From Ophiocordyceps camponoti-saundersi (nom. inval.) (Eukaryota; Ascomycota; Sordariomycetes; Hypocreales; Ophiocordycipitaceae): a stretch of 64,000 bases of DNA. Shown one piece after another: positions 23,451-34,699 of the stretch. Each line of letters opens with the position of its first letter. Position 1 is the stretch's first letter. A model generated the notes under the pieces. It was not told the DNA's origin. It ran no database searches and worked only from the letters and a program-made list of their open reading frames with translations. A program made the translations under genes and the position numbers. The stretch covers positions 1-64,000 of the forward strand of contig PDHQ01000024.1 in NCBI GenBank assembly GCA_003339415.1. Direction: 5' to 3'.

Positions 23451-23999
23451 ATGCTCAAGACATTGACTGCTGCCCTCGCAGCCTTCGGCCTGATGCTGCC
23501 CACCACCATGGGGGGATTGGTGTCTCCCGATAGGGGATACGAGATTCGCATGGAATGCACAGACCCCAACTACATCGGCCTAGCCCAGAAATGGCCCGTC
23601 AAGATAACGACAGGCCTGGGCGGTAGAATCGATTACGACAGCGAGGCCAACTGGTACGGCCTCGGCACGAGCCAGCAAGAATACATGTGCACCTTCACCA
23701 ACCTGACAAGCTTCCAACTCCCCTGCGCCAACGAGCTGGGGAAACCAATCACCATCGATCTCAAGTGTACGCAGCCGACGCTGGGAAACGCCTTCTTGAC
23801 CATCAGCAGGGAAACGCTCAGGCTGAACCTGGCCGTCGATCGTGAAGCATACGTGACCAACGAAAAGGGTGAAACCATCGATATGAGAACCCTTTCACAT
23901 CGGTACTGCTACCTCGAGGAAGCTCAGACGTATGCCCGACTCAAGGCTAGGCAAAGACGTCCGTCCTGTATCGAAGAAGATCCTGATAGTGAGTGGTAG
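23451..23999 (+). CDS. Secreted protein with six cysteines (182 aa)
   Basis: Single open frame starting at a CACA-ATG context. Residues 1-21 form a signal peptide (LKTLTAALAAFGLML core). The mature part has six Cys (36, 80, 92, 106, 153, 173), one N-glycosylation-type NLT site, and mixed polar/aromatic composition compatible with a disulfide-stabilised beta protein. The C-terminus contains KARQRR, a possible dibasic processing site. No family is recognised; a small secreted effector-like role is possible. The stop follows a perfect donor-like GTGAGT (23990-23995). Splicing there to CTACAG near 24059 would replace the last two residues with SYRK, so the exact C-terminus is unsure. No TATA box is obvious. 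Confidence 0.7.
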   Translation: MLKTLTAALAAFGLMLPTTMGGLVSPDRGYEIRMECTDPNYIGLAQKWPVKITTGLGGRIDYDSEANWYGLGTSQQEYMCTFTNLTSFQLPCANELGKPITIDLKCTQPTLGNAFLTISRETLRLNLAVDREAYVTNEKGETIDMRTLSHRYCYLEEAQTYARLKARQRRPSCIEEDPDSEW

Positions 24000-24621
24000 A
24001 CGGGTTCGGGGGACTTGACGGGACCACTCGTCTGGGTATCAAGATGGCAACGTATCTACAGGCAGTTACCGGAAATAAGATTAGAGCTGAGACCTTCATT
24101 TATATAACAGCTGATAAAAAAAAACCGTCTGTTCATCATTCTCTCTTGTGTATCCTCGGCTTAAGCTATGATAAAGCCGAAAGGCATCCTCTTTCACCAG
24201 TAGGGGAGGAGTTGCAACCCGAGTAAAAGAAAAAAACGATAGAGTCATGCAGGCTGCAGCAGCGAGAATACCACCTTCCCACCCTCGCGACTTTGATACC
24301 CAAACCACTAGGCTGAACGACGGTCCGCACTCTGCATGATTCAGTTACAAATCCTTGGGAATCAACCGGGTTGATGCCCGTCCATGGCTGGGATCTGGTG
24401 ACGATTGGACTTGGCCGACAAGTCGAGAATCAATGCCAGACTGGTCTCGAATGGGATGGATGTAACCTCAGTCTTCCGACTCTTCATTACGGTGGTCTTT
24501 GATGTGTAGCCGAGACGACTATCAAGGAGTTATATAAAGCCTTGTTCGGCTCGAGACAGATATCAGACTTTGAACTACATACTTTCCGTCTGTGTACTCT
24601 TCAACCCTTAACTCATCGACA
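24000..24621. other. Intergenic region between two secreted-protein genes
   Basis: Contains the 3' end of the preceding gene and the promoter of the next, with TATATAAA at 24531-24538. No other gene is supported. Confidence 0.5.
24531..24538 (+). promoter_or_regulatory. TATA box of the 202-aa secreted protein gene
   Basis: TATATAAA, 84-91 bp upstream of the ATG at 24622. Position and sequence fit a canonical TATA element. Confidence 0.55.
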
Positions 24622-25355
24622 ATGCGTTTCTTAACCGCCATCACCTGTCTAGGAGCCTTCGCAGCCGCTCTTCCAGGCTCTTCATCTCTAGATCTGAGCA
24701 TCGAGTCGCTGGCAAACGCTCATGAGATGGGCGTCGACGTCTACGGGCCCATCCCAGACGATGCCGTCAAGGTTAAAGACGGTCACTTCACTGCTGAGCC
24801 TGGAACCAAGGCCTGGGCCTGGATAAGAGCCCAGATCGACCTCAAGCCAGAACAGGGCCCACAGAGACGACAGATATACGCCAACTTGGGCATCGGCATG
24901 TTCATCGGAGACCAGTGTAAGCAACAAGCTCGTGCTCAATCTCTTGCGCCTTCTGGTCATGAACTATCCTCTCATGTCAAACTACAGGCACGGGTCAGGC
25001 GGCGTGGTTTGAAAACGTCTACTACGATTACAGCTATTCCAGCCAGGTCAACATGTACAGCGTCGGCATCAGGTATCGCACCCTGCGTAACAACGAGCGG
25101 TTGGACTTTAGTCGCTGGGACGGCAATAACCTCTGCGGCACCTATCTCTACACCGTTCCGACTGCCACTCCAGGTGAGTCGAGCTCCTCCGTGCACTACA
25201 CGTCTTTCATCTAATCCGTCTGGACAGTCGGCTGTTTCAACTCGGAAATGATCAACTGCTTCCGAGTTTCTCTCAATCCCGTCTTTCCCGGTCCTCCTCC
25301 CCGTCAAGGTCCTCCTCCGCCCAAGTGGCAAGGCATCATCAAGTCAAGCGTATGA
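24622..25355 (+). CDS. Secreted pre-pro-protein with Kex2-type site (202 aa)
   Basis: Three exons: 24622-24916, 24988-25173 and 25228-25355. Introns of 71 and 54 nt have GTAAGC/CTACAG and GTGAGT/GGACAG borders and keep frame. A signal peptide (residues 1-17) is followed by an acidic propeptide. A dibasic site, GPQRR at 79-83, suggests Kex2 cleavage to release a mature domain beginning QIYANLGIGMF. The mature part has four Cys (in DQCTG, NNLCG, VGCFN, INCFR), many Tyr/Trp residues and a Pro-rich tail (PGPPPRQGPPPPKWQ). I do not recognise the family. The coherent Cys spacing across all three exons supports the gene model. It lies 622 bp downstream of another secreted-protein gene on the same strand. 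Confidence 0.75.
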
Positions 25356-25956
25356 GGGCCTGCTTTACTTTCACGCAGCGTGGGATTTTGATGGGTTCAG
25401 GGTCTTTTGATCGTTGTCAGCGTAGCTCTGAATGGAACATAGCTTAATGCGTACCTTGAATTTGAATATGTTCTGCCTCTTGAGAAACTGTCGATGCTAG
25501 GTATGCAAGAGAGGAGGGGAGAGATGCTCTTCTTTCCGGCGTTTGCCGTCCTGGTCGCTAGCCATGGGACGATGCTTGGTCTAAACATGTGCTTCGTCGT
25601 CTTAAGTGGCGCTGACTCCTGAGTTGTCATAGGTGGAGGGGCAGGTTGCAGGGCTGGCTTGACGCGTCGTATGCGTTCGGGATGAGCCATCTACATTGAA
25701 CGGTAGAGTCTGGTCGGTTCGCTGGCTGGCTAGCAACAAGCCGCAGGTCGGTAGGCTACGGTCACCGGCCTGCACACCTACCTAGATGGGCAGTACGGAT
25801 ATGGCTTTCACTAACCGCAGAGAACTAGGCTTGAAAACCTGCAGAAGAATTGAAATCGACTCCCATAATCTCGAGAAACTGTACAACTATATACCCAAGG
25901 CATCTATTTGTCCAACATGCGACAGAAGAAGAAGAAGAAAAGGAAGAAAACGGCGG
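25356..25956. other. Intergenic region, 3' sides of two convergent genes
   Basis: Convergent intergenic space between the 202-aa secreted protein (+) and the Smr protein (-). No supported gene, repeat or RNA is seen. Confidence 0.5.
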
Positions 25957-26815
25957 CTACATGACGACGCAGCAGGCCTTTTCCAGCTTGCGGATGAGGC
26001 GGGGAATGATATCCTCCTGCTGCTGCGGTGGTTGCTGTTGAGCCGGCGGATGATGAGGCTGCTGGTGGTGCGAAGGCGGCGGATGATGAGGCTGCTGATG
26101 ATGCGAAGGCGGCGGGTGATGTGGCTGCTGAGGAGGCACCGGCTCCCCTCCCTGAAGATTAATGTATATCCTCCCCGCGTTCTCCTCCGTCTGATACCTC
26201 AGCCCCAGCTCGCGACACAACTCCTCGACCTTGGGCTTGAGCTTCTGGACGTGGCCGGCCGAGTGGTTTCCCTTGCCGACGATGGCGTGGAGGTGCGTCT
26301 GCCCGCGGGCCTGGTCGGAGCGGATGCGCTGCTCGAGTATGCGCTCGGCTTCTTCGACGAACTGGCCGTGCAGGTCGATGGCGTCGGGCTCTACCTTGCC
26401 CGGCGCGTTGTTCTCGCGGAAGATGTAGTCGGAGGCCTGTCGGTTGTATTCGTCCATCTTGCCATCGTGCATCTTTCCTTGGTTCGACAGCTCCTTGGCC
26501 GCGGCGCCGTCGCCCGACTTGTAGGCCTGGCGGGACTGTCACATATGTACGATGCCGTCAGTTCGCTAACATAGACAGCGGAAAAGCCTCTCTCATCATA
26601 TCTTCTTCATACCCGGTCAAAGCAGGCGTTTCGCTTCTCGGCTTCGGCGCGCGCCAGACCGCGAAGGTGGTCGAATTCGCGCTCGACGTCGTCATTGTCG
26701 CCCGCGTGCAGCGCTGTGAAGCGACGGGTGGCCACGGCGTTAGCCATTGGTTCTCGCGAGCGGTGACAACACAAGTCGTACCTCGACCGCCCAGTCGCGT
26801 CATAGGGATCGCCAT
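25957..26815 (-). CDS. Smr-domain protein with His/Pro/Gln repeat tail
   Basis: Three exons, complement of 26815-26782, 26713-26613 and 26535-25957, 237 aa. Introns of 68 and 77 nt have CTAAC and CTGAC branch sites. The N-terminus (MAIPMTRLGGR) is followed by DDVEREFDHLRGLARAEAEK, an SRQAYKSGDG...KELSNQGK helical region (DUF1771-like), and then the Smr domain with IDLHGQ (98-103) and VGKGNHS (131-137), the two diagnostic loops. This N-terminal arrangement matches fungal DUF1771-Smr proteins. Smr domains are small nucleic-acid-binding or nicking modules; eukaryotic DUF1771-Smr proteins are linked to mRNA decay, so a nucleic-acid role is inferred. The C-terminus carries three near-repeats of QPHHPPPSHHQ and a Gln-rich stretch, absent from typical family members as I recall, ending in ACCVVM. 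An ATG within intron 1 (26747) would give a wrong N-terminus. Confidence 0.85.
26044..26130 (-). repeat. 33-bp coding minisatellite in the Smr gene
   Basis: Two full copies and one partial copy of a 33-bp unit encoding QPHHPPPSHHQ. The unit is in frame, so copy-number changes would lengthen or shorten the tail without a frameshift. Confidence 0.75.
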
Positions 26816-27134
26816 GATGGAAGCGTCTTGTTGTTATATCTCTCTCGCCTGGGCCCGTTTGTTGTTGTCCGGAGCAAACAGGGAATTGGCCGGGGCGGAG
26901 AAGCGCTGAGGCCTCCCCCCCCCCCTTTATTAACCGTTGCGGTGGTGGACCCTGTGGAAGGCTGCAGAGCCGCGGGACACCGGCATATTCCGTCGCTGCC
27001 ACTTTGGTTTCGAAGGGAAGAGAGGCTCTGCTTTCTCTGCTTCTATTATCCTCTGACGCAAACCGAGATTCACACGATACTCCGTCCCTACCTCTACAGA
27101 TCCTTCTTCCACGTGTCTGTCGCAACCGACTTTG

Positions 27135-27148
27135 GGGTTAGGGTTACA
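27135..27148 (+). promoter_or_regulatory. Telobox-like GGGTTAGGGTTACA motif
   Basis: Identical over 14 bases to 20425-20438 and about 320 bp upstream of the Smr gene start (which is on the opposite strand). Confidence 0.35.
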
Positions 27149-27977
27149 ATGCGGGGAGAGCGGTCCACTTATAACCGTCGATGTCGTAATCCGGGGAGAG
27201 GATGTGCAAATGCCCAGAACTTGGTGTACGAGTAAGAAAGACGATGCACATCACGGACACAGGCGCCAAGACAGAAATCAAGAGTAGAGTCAAGAGTCGT
27301 TAGAATAAAGAAGAAACTCTTGCACCAATCTATAGACTGCCTTGGGAAAGGACGGCTCGGAATGACAGTTGGGCGGAATGTCGACATATTAACTCGGGAT
27401 ACCCTGAATGTGCACATATATGGCCTGGCCAAGCAAACCAATTATAGACGTAACATTTTCTCCCACATCCCGAAAGTCATGGCTGAAAGAACATGCAGAT
27501 CAATACCGCATTAAACGCTCATCATGGCCCCTCTTGGCTTGTTCGAAACTGAAGGGCAGAAAGAGATGGGACAAAAGTACACAGACATCCCTACAGATAT
27601 GGGCCTTGTTTGGGGAACTGTGACCGCAATCTCTGGTTCTCTATCGAGGCTCTCGGACTCAATGTGAGATGGTAAATAAAAACTCGCTTCTAGTCCCTTC
27701 TGCCATGTTCGTCTACAAGTGGTAGTAATCCTCGATATAGTTTGTCAGTTTTCCCCCCTTAGTATGCCGTCCATCGGCTTTCCCTATCGAAGTAGAGTCA
27801 GAGGAATCACCAACGTCGATCGATTGCCGAGGTAGCTGGATGCCCTTTTCGGTGGAGACGTTGTCAATAGTTCGGAATACGAATCGTAACACCTTGAAGG
27901 ATATTGATGACATGTATGTATAATAAGGCTTCGGCTACCTTTATGTTATTGTCACCATCTCAATATTTGAATAGGGC

Positions 27978-27984
27978 TATAAAG
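27978..27984 (+). promoter_or_regulatory. TATA box of the 127-aa secreted protein gene
   Basis: TATAAAG, 117-123 bp upstream of the ATG at 28101, followed by a CT-rich leader. Confidence 0.5.
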
Positions 27985-28033
27985 AAAAGGGCTTGGACGT
28001 TTTGTCTCCTCCTGGCAATTCCGCAACTCAACA

Positions 28034-28061
<28 letters not shown>
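28034..28061. repeat. (CT)n tract in the presumed 5' UTR
   Basis: About 14 CT dinucleotides between the TATA box and the start codon of the 127-aa secreted protein gene; a similar tract precedes the SDR gene. Confidence 0.85.
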
Positions 28062-28065
<4 letters not shown>

Positions 28066-28100
28066 GTAATTGCCCAAGCGATATCGCATCAGTCACAAAA

Positions 28101-28484
28101 ATGAACTTGTCAGCCTTCTTCATACTCGTCATCAGCCAGCTTTCCATCGCCTATCAAGGTTCGAGGTCCAACTACCCGATCAGAAAGGATGCAGGACCAA
28201 AGAAGCCGTTCAGCATTCTCGTCGATTGGCTTGAACCGAGCGATACCTGGAAGGAGACGAATTCTTTTGTCAAGTCCATTACCGCCATCGATCGCTACCG
28301 TATAGTCAACCACTCCAGCATAGTGTACCAATACCGTCTTGATTTCGAAAACAGCAACACGTACGATTACACCTTTTACGACGCCACGGGTGATTACTAC
28401 CGCGTCAATACCTTTGCAAAGACGCAGCACTTTTTCCTCTATAACTCGAAGGATCCGAGGATCGTTCAAATCACCGGCAGTTGA
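28101..28484 (+). CDS. Cysteine-free small secreted protein (127 aa)
   Basis: Single-exon ORF starting in an AAAA-ATG context. Residues 1-18 form a signal peptide (NLSAFFILVISQLSIA). The mature chain of about 109 residues has no cysteine, many Tyr, Phe and Asn residues, one NHS sequon, and alternating hydrophobic stretches (IVYQYRLDFENSNTYDYTFY) suggesting a beta-rich fold. The family is not recognised; secreted ribotoxin-like and effector folds are possibilities I cannot distinguish. The gene is intact and of normal base composition although the A+T-rich island begins right after its stop codon, so it has not suffered obvious RIP leakage. Confidence 0.7.
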   Translation: MNLSAFFILVISQLSIAYQGSRSNYPIRKDAGPKKPFSILVDWLEPSDTWKETNSFVKSITAIDRYRIVNHSSIVYQYRLDFENSNTYDYTFYDATGDYYRVNTFAKTQHFFLYNSKDPRIVQITGS

Positions 28485-28999
28485 GAAGTATCATTAATAG
28501 GAAGAGGTCATGTTATTTCAACGAACACTGCGATGGGAACCTATATATGTCAGAAAGGAAGGACCCACTTAGCCCTATACCACTATAAATAATCATAAGC
28601 CCTAGAAGGAAAACTCTACTACCCCGATATAATTATTCGGATTCCCTAATAACGATAGAATAATCTTACTTAGTATATTACTAGCTTAGAAACTAGCCTT
28701 TTTATTATTAAGAGCTTTCCCTCTAAAATCCGCTATTTCTCGTATATATAAGGAAAACCTCCGAACCTAAGGGTTAAAAGCTAAGCTTTTTAATTTATAT
28801 ATATATATATTTACTTTTTTACTCTTATATATATAAATTAATTACTTTACTTATTTTTTATTTTATATAATTTTCTAATTTCGGTAAAATCTTTTTAAAA
28901 CTTTAATAATTAAAAGCTATATTAATTAGCTTTATTATACGCGCTAAAATATATAATACCGGTCTCCGAGAGAAATATCCTAAATAAGATAAGTAAAAT
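28485..28999. other. Left edge of the A+T-rich island, unidentified
   Basis: Rapidly rising A+T content with no recognisable protein remnant. It could contain the 5' LTR of the adjacent copia relic, but I found no matching copy near 33.8-34.2 kb. Confidence 0.4.
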
Positions 29000-31900
29000 T
29001 AAGATTTTTATAAAACTAATTAAAAATAGCGATTAGAAATACTAAGACCGCGCTTTTAAGACCTAAGCTAAATTTAAGGAGCTATAAAAATATATTTTTA
29101 TTAATAAAAATTTTTAAGATATCGAACTAATTTACTTAAAGTTAGATATAAAAATATACGAATAAATTAATATTTTAAAAATAGCTTAAGAAGTATTTAT
29201 TTAAGATTATAATTTCCTAAAAATTAAATATTAGGAAAAATATAATAAATAGGAAAAAGTAAAAAAGTATAATAAAAACTTTTAGGCTTAGATTTAAAAA
29301 ACTATAAACTTCTAATAATTCTTTTTATATTATAAAAAAAGTTAAATAGTAAAAATATAATATAAAACTTTATAAGTAAAAGTTAGGATCTCGGATAAAG
29401 AATATTATTATAATTTTCTTATAGAATATAAATTAGCTATAAGTATTAAAGATTATTAATCTCCGTTAAAAAATTAATATACTTAATTTTATAATTAAAA
29501 GAAAAATATTAACGCTATAAAATCTAAAAAATTATCTTAAGTAAATAATAATTTTATATAAATAACTTAATTTTATAATATAATTTACTTATATTTATAT
29601 ATATAAACTTAGATAACTTATTTCGAATAGGTAAATAAATATAATAGAAAAGGTTTTTATATTATAAACTTTACTAATAATTTTATTTATTATTTAAATA
29701 TAATATTAATTACCGCGATAAAATATTTAGATAATAAAGTATTTTTAGGATTTAAAAATAAAAAGGAAAAAACTAACTTTAAAAGAAAAAATAAGGAAAA
29801 GAATAAATCCGATAATTATAAACTAAAATATAATAAAAATAACTAAAAAAAAGATTATAGAGAAGGAGGAAAAAGGGATAACCGCCGCGATAATAATTAC
29901 CGCGAAGAAAAATAAGATAATAGATATTATAGTAATAAAAATTAAAGTTAAAACGAAAAAAAAAGTAGAATTTTAAGGAATATTATAAATAAGCTTTAGA
30001 AAATTAATATAATTTATATAAAAGATTCGGATATAAGAGGGATTACTACTTTTTATTACGGAATAATACTTTATTATAATAATAAAGCTTACGTATTTTA
30101 AAAATCGCCGAGGAAAATACTTAGAAATAAGGCTTAAACCTAAAAGAAATTAAAGATAGTAAAATTAAGTCTAACTTTTTTTACTCCTTTTTATATCTAT
30201 CTTATAAAAAAGGTTATATTATAGTAACTTTCTTTCTTAAAACCTCCTCTTATATAGTATTCTTTATTATAAAATACCCGCTATTTTACTTAATAATTCT
30301 TAACTTAAATATAATAATCTATATTTTTAATAACTATAAATAATTTATATAATTCCGTAGCCTAAACCTCGGAGACTTTATCTAAGTAGGGGATAATAAA
30401 GTTCTTATTAAAAGATACGGTAAAGTAAATATTAAAATACTAATTAGAATAAGAATAGCGCTATTAAAGCTATAAAATATCGCGTATTATTAAGATTTTA
30501 TATATAACTTAGTATCTTACTAGCTACTAAGGTTTAAAGGAATATAATAAGATAATAACTCTAGTTAAGAAAATTTAATATTAAAAATAGCGGAAAATAA
30601 AATTATTATAATTATAAAACTTATCTACGATTAATTTATCCTAAAATATATCCTAAAGTAAATAAACTATATATTATTCGCGATAAGGCGAAGGAAATAT
30701 ATATTTTATACCCCTTAGAAAGTAAAAAAATTAGTAATAAATATATAATATTTAAAACTTAAATACTTAAGTTTATAAGTTCTTAACTATATTAATAATA
30801 ACTATAATAAAATATAAATATAACTAATTAGAAAAGATAGCGTGCTAATTAATAAATACGAAAGCTACGTTATAGTAAAGATAAAGTAATAAATTAGTAA
30901 GATTCCTAGGGAGAAGCTAGAGATATTAAGTAAAACGCTTATAATTAACTTTTATAATTTTAAGAAGGACTCTATAAGCTATTCTTTAGTAATATTAATT
31001 ACTAATAAAAATATAAGGTTTATATAGGATTTTTACTTAGTTAACTAAATATAATATATAATTCTTAAAACGCTAAAAATAATATTCTAATATTTTATAT
31101 ATTAATATAAGTTTTATATTAAAGTAATAAAGATAGATAATAAGATTAAAAACTAATTAAATATTTTAAAGTTTTTAAAAAGTAAAAATATTCGTATAAA
31201 CTTCTCCGTACCCTATATATAAGAGTAAAATAGTAAGGTAAAACGCGTTAAGGGTATCCTAAAAATAAAAGTAAAGGCGATAAGAGGATAATTATTAGTA
31301 GCTTTCTAGCGGGAAATTTTTAAGTCCGCTATTTACCTATATAATAGGACTTTAAGGTTTTTAAATAGATAGAAAACCTTATACGAGGGTATTTTCCGGA
31401 AAAAGCCCTATCTAGCTTACCTCCGCGTATACGGTTATAAGGTATATATAATAATTACGAACGCGAAGCTTAAATAAAACTATCTAAAAAAACTTAATCT
31501 AAAAGCTTAGATTAGATTTTTAATCGGTTATAAGTTAAGTTATATTTATTAGATATAGCTACTTAGCGAAAATAAAATCGTATTTACTTAAAATATTTTA
31601 TTTAACGAACGCGAAATATTTTATAGGATTTTCGACTTCCTTAAAAATAATTTAAGGGAGATAGACTTAAGGTATATTATAGAAGTATTATAATAAAACG
31701 CTAATAACTAGAATATAGTAAATATTATACTAGTCGAAAAACCGTCTAATAAAGATATTCGGAGGAGACGGATAATTAATCTTAATTAAATTATATATCC
31801 CGAACTTACTAATAAACCGATAAAAATCTAATAGAATATATTTTATAAAAATATATTAGTAAATAGTATACTTATCGAAGGTAGCGTAGAAAATTTTACT

Positions 31901-33900
31901 AAAAGATAAAAATCTTAAGAAATTAGTATAATTTATCTTACGCTACCGGGAATATTACCCGCTAGCTTATTTATTACGATAATAATAAAATATAAAAAAC
32001 CTAAGTATATTTTAATAAGGACGTTTAGAAAAAATAGCTTAAAGAAAGTTAGATTTATTTTACTTTTAGAAGAAAGAAACGAATTTACGAGAAAATTAAG
32101 TAGGACTATTACTACCGAAGCGAATTCCGGGGAGAAAAAAAAAAAGATAATATTCTATATAACTTTCTATATAGGACTCCTCGGAGGACTAATTAGTAAG
32201 GAACTAATATATAGAAAAATACTTAATAAAGTAAATCTACTCCGACTAATTAACTCGCGGAGTTTTTCTTAGGAAACTTTACCTAATACCCTAAATAATC
32301 GCGTATAAATATTTCGGCACTTACTAAGGGAGCTATTTAAAGATATAAAACGTAATTATCTCTATAGCTATAATACGGAATACGTAAACTTATAGTTAGA
32401 AATTCCTTCTAAGGAGGTAATAGTAAAGATTATTAGCTATTAATAAGTATATATATATAAATTTAACTAGAACGATAAGCTAATAATATATAAAGCTAGA
32501 GTAATTACTTACGGAGACTAATAACTTATAATAGAGGTAGAGATATATATTATAACGTTAGTAATAAAAAGCTTCCGGATATTTATAGCTATTATAGCTA
32601 AGTTTAACTTAGAACTTATATAATATAATATAGTTAATATATTTATTAATATACTATTAGATAAGGATATCTTTATATAGATACCGTAAAGGTATATAAA
32701 GCGAGGAATTATCTTTAAGTTAAAACGCGCGTTATATAGCTTATAAAAGTCTTCGCTTTTTTAGTAGCGGTATTTTATAGCGATATTAAAGAAAATAAAG
32801 TTTAAGATATTTCTAAGCGAACCTTATTATACGATAAAAGGAGGCGTTATTATATTCTTTTATATTAATAATATAATCTTCGGGAACCTTAAAAATTATA
32901 TAGATAAGTTATAATAACTATAAGCTAAATTTTAATAATATTATATCCTAACCGGTAAATATCTAATTCGATAGTTTATTAAATTTTAAATTATCCGTAA
33001 TAGAACTTAGTAGAAGATTTAGCTATCTTAAAAAGCCTATATTAAGAAAATTACGGAGCTTGCTAATATTAAGAGATCTTACTAAACTTTAATAAGTTTT
33101 ATACTCCCTAAGCTAAACTTTAGGGAAATAACGCCTTAAGCGATAAATAGATATTAGAAAAAGGTAAGCTCTATTATATTTACTATAGTAATAATAAGAT
33201 TAAATATTATATTTACGGTAATATACCTCGCTAGGTATAACTATAACCTAAGCGCGGATTACTACTAAGCGATCGATAAGGTACTATACTATTTTAAGGT
33301 AATAAAAAATTTAAGCTTTTCTTTCGGGGGTGCTAATACTCTTAAAATAGCTAGCGACGCTTCTTTTATAAATAATAAGGACTATAAGAGTTCTTAAGTA
33401 TATATTATTAAACTATTTAGCGGTATAATCGCTTAGAGTGCTAATAAGTAAAAAACCGTTATAACTTTTATAATAGAGGCTAAATTACTAGCCCTTTTAT
33501 AAATAGTAAAGGAATCTCTCTTTATAAGTAAGTTACTTAAAAAATTAACTATTAAATTAAATAATCTATTTATAATAATTTAATATAATAATATATAAAC
33601 GGTTAGGATAGTTATAAAGGAGCTATTTAAACTTTATACGAAACTAAGATATATAGATATCTATAATTACTAGCTTCGATAAGAAATCTTAGTAGGGATA
33701 ATTAAGGTTAAGTATACTCTAATAAATATAATAATTACGGATAGGTTAACTAAACCCCTCTAAAATATATTATTTAAATCCCTTATTATAAGGTTAGGTT
33801 TTAAAAATATATATAGGCACCTTAATAAGTAAGATAAGGACCTCTTATAAATAACTAAACGGGTTTTATAATAGTAGATATAAAACCTATCTATTTTATT
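29000..33900 (+). mobile_element. RIP-degraded Ty1/copia retrotransposon relic
   Basis: On the + strand, translation past the stops shows a copia-type polymerase. Reverse transcriptase lies at about 32440-33100 (YKARV-TGD-like start, then DKDIFIQ-P-GYIKRG, KRALYSL-KSS and the FYINNIIF box standing for the catalytic YVDD). RNase H lies at about 33210-33790 (YLARYNYNLSADYY, KIASDASF, ESLFISKLL and a final DRLTKPL). Gag and integrase should lie upstream at about 29-32 kb but are too eroded to delimit. No LTR pair was found, so the ends are approximate. The element cannot encode a functional protein. Confidence 0.75.
32440..33790 (+). pseudogene. Degenerate copia reverse transcriptase and RNase H
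   Basis: The best preserved portion of the copia relic. Order RT then RNase H with the integrase presumably 5' is the copia arrangement. Stops mostly replace Gln codons. The RNase H region carries the copia hallmark Ser-Asp-Ala-Ser-Phe motif near 33350. Confidence 0.75.
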
Positions 33901-34211
33901 AGAATAATTTTTTTAAATATAGATAATATAAAGACTTAAAAATAATAAAAACTAACTAAGTAATATACCTAAAACTAGATATAAAAACTTCTAAGATATT
34001 ATTAATTAAAATATAGATAGGCGATTTATAGAGATAATTACGAGGAAAATATATAAAAAAAAAAAAAAAAAAATAAGTATAATATTAATTCTTCTTTAAC
34101 TTTTTTAAAGCCGAACTCGCCCTTATAGAAGGAAGACGCTTCCTTTTAGTTTTCGATAAAATTAAAAGCTACGTTATCGCTAAAGCGGGATTTTTCTTTA
34201 GCGTAGATACC
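33901..34211. other. A+T-rich spacer left of the outer gypsy LTR
   Basis: Includes an A run at about 34055-34072 and unassigned RIP-mutated sequence; probably copia 3' end or older repeat into which the gypsy element inserted. Confidence 0.4.
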
Positions 34212-34622
34212 TATAATAAAGTTATAAGATAACTATATAGGAAGGATAACTAAAAGATTACGTAAGTATTATAAAGCTATTATAACTTTTTACTAAAACT
34301 ACTTAAAATATATATAACGCGCTTCCGGTCTTAATAAAGTAATTAGATACGGAAAATAAGTTTTTAAATTACGCTAAGGTCTTAGATAAAACTCCGGAAG
34401 ATATAATTCGTATCGTAAGGAGTTTACTCCTAAGTTATAACCTCCTTATATATAGTTCGTAATAATTTCTAATATTATAATTCGGTAAAAATTAGCTTTA
34501 CTTTTAATATAACTTTTAAAGTAAACTTTTATAATTTATACTTATATACTTTTCTTCCTTTTTTCTAATCTACTTATCGCTATCTCTCTTTTTTAGTATA
34601 TCTTATATAAGCTTCCTTTATA
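34212..34622 (+). repeat. 5' LTR of the outer gypsy element
   Basis: 411 bp, starting TATAATAAAG and ending CTTCCTTTATA. Alignable by eye along its whole length with 52168-52578, and with the reverse complements of 36820-37230 and 45656-46066. Confidence 0.9.
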
Positions 34623-34699
34623 ACTTTAATTCTTTTTTTAAAAGATACTAATTTTTAGCTTAGATTTATTTTTTTAGATTTAGTACTAACTCCCCTACG

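Larger units (their letters stand above)
26816..28100. other. Intergenic region upstream of the Smr and 127-aa secreted genes
   Basis: Holds the presumed promoter of the Smr gene (with a GGGTTAGGGTTACA word at 27135-27148) and of the 127-aa secreted protein (TATAAAG at 27978-27984 and a CT run at 28034-28061). A minus-strand ORF of 66 codons at 27713-27913 reads like protein near its end (LTNYIEDYYHL), but no exon could be attached to it. Confidence 0.5.

Noticed and set aside
25786..26574. 262-codon + strand ORF rich in Arg and Leu
   Set aside because: Antisense shadow of the Smr gene and its GC-rich tail repeat.
27713..27913. 66-codon minus ORF ending YIEDYYHL
   Set aside because: Protein-like at its end, but no upstream exon, signal peptide or family could be attached; too weak to call.
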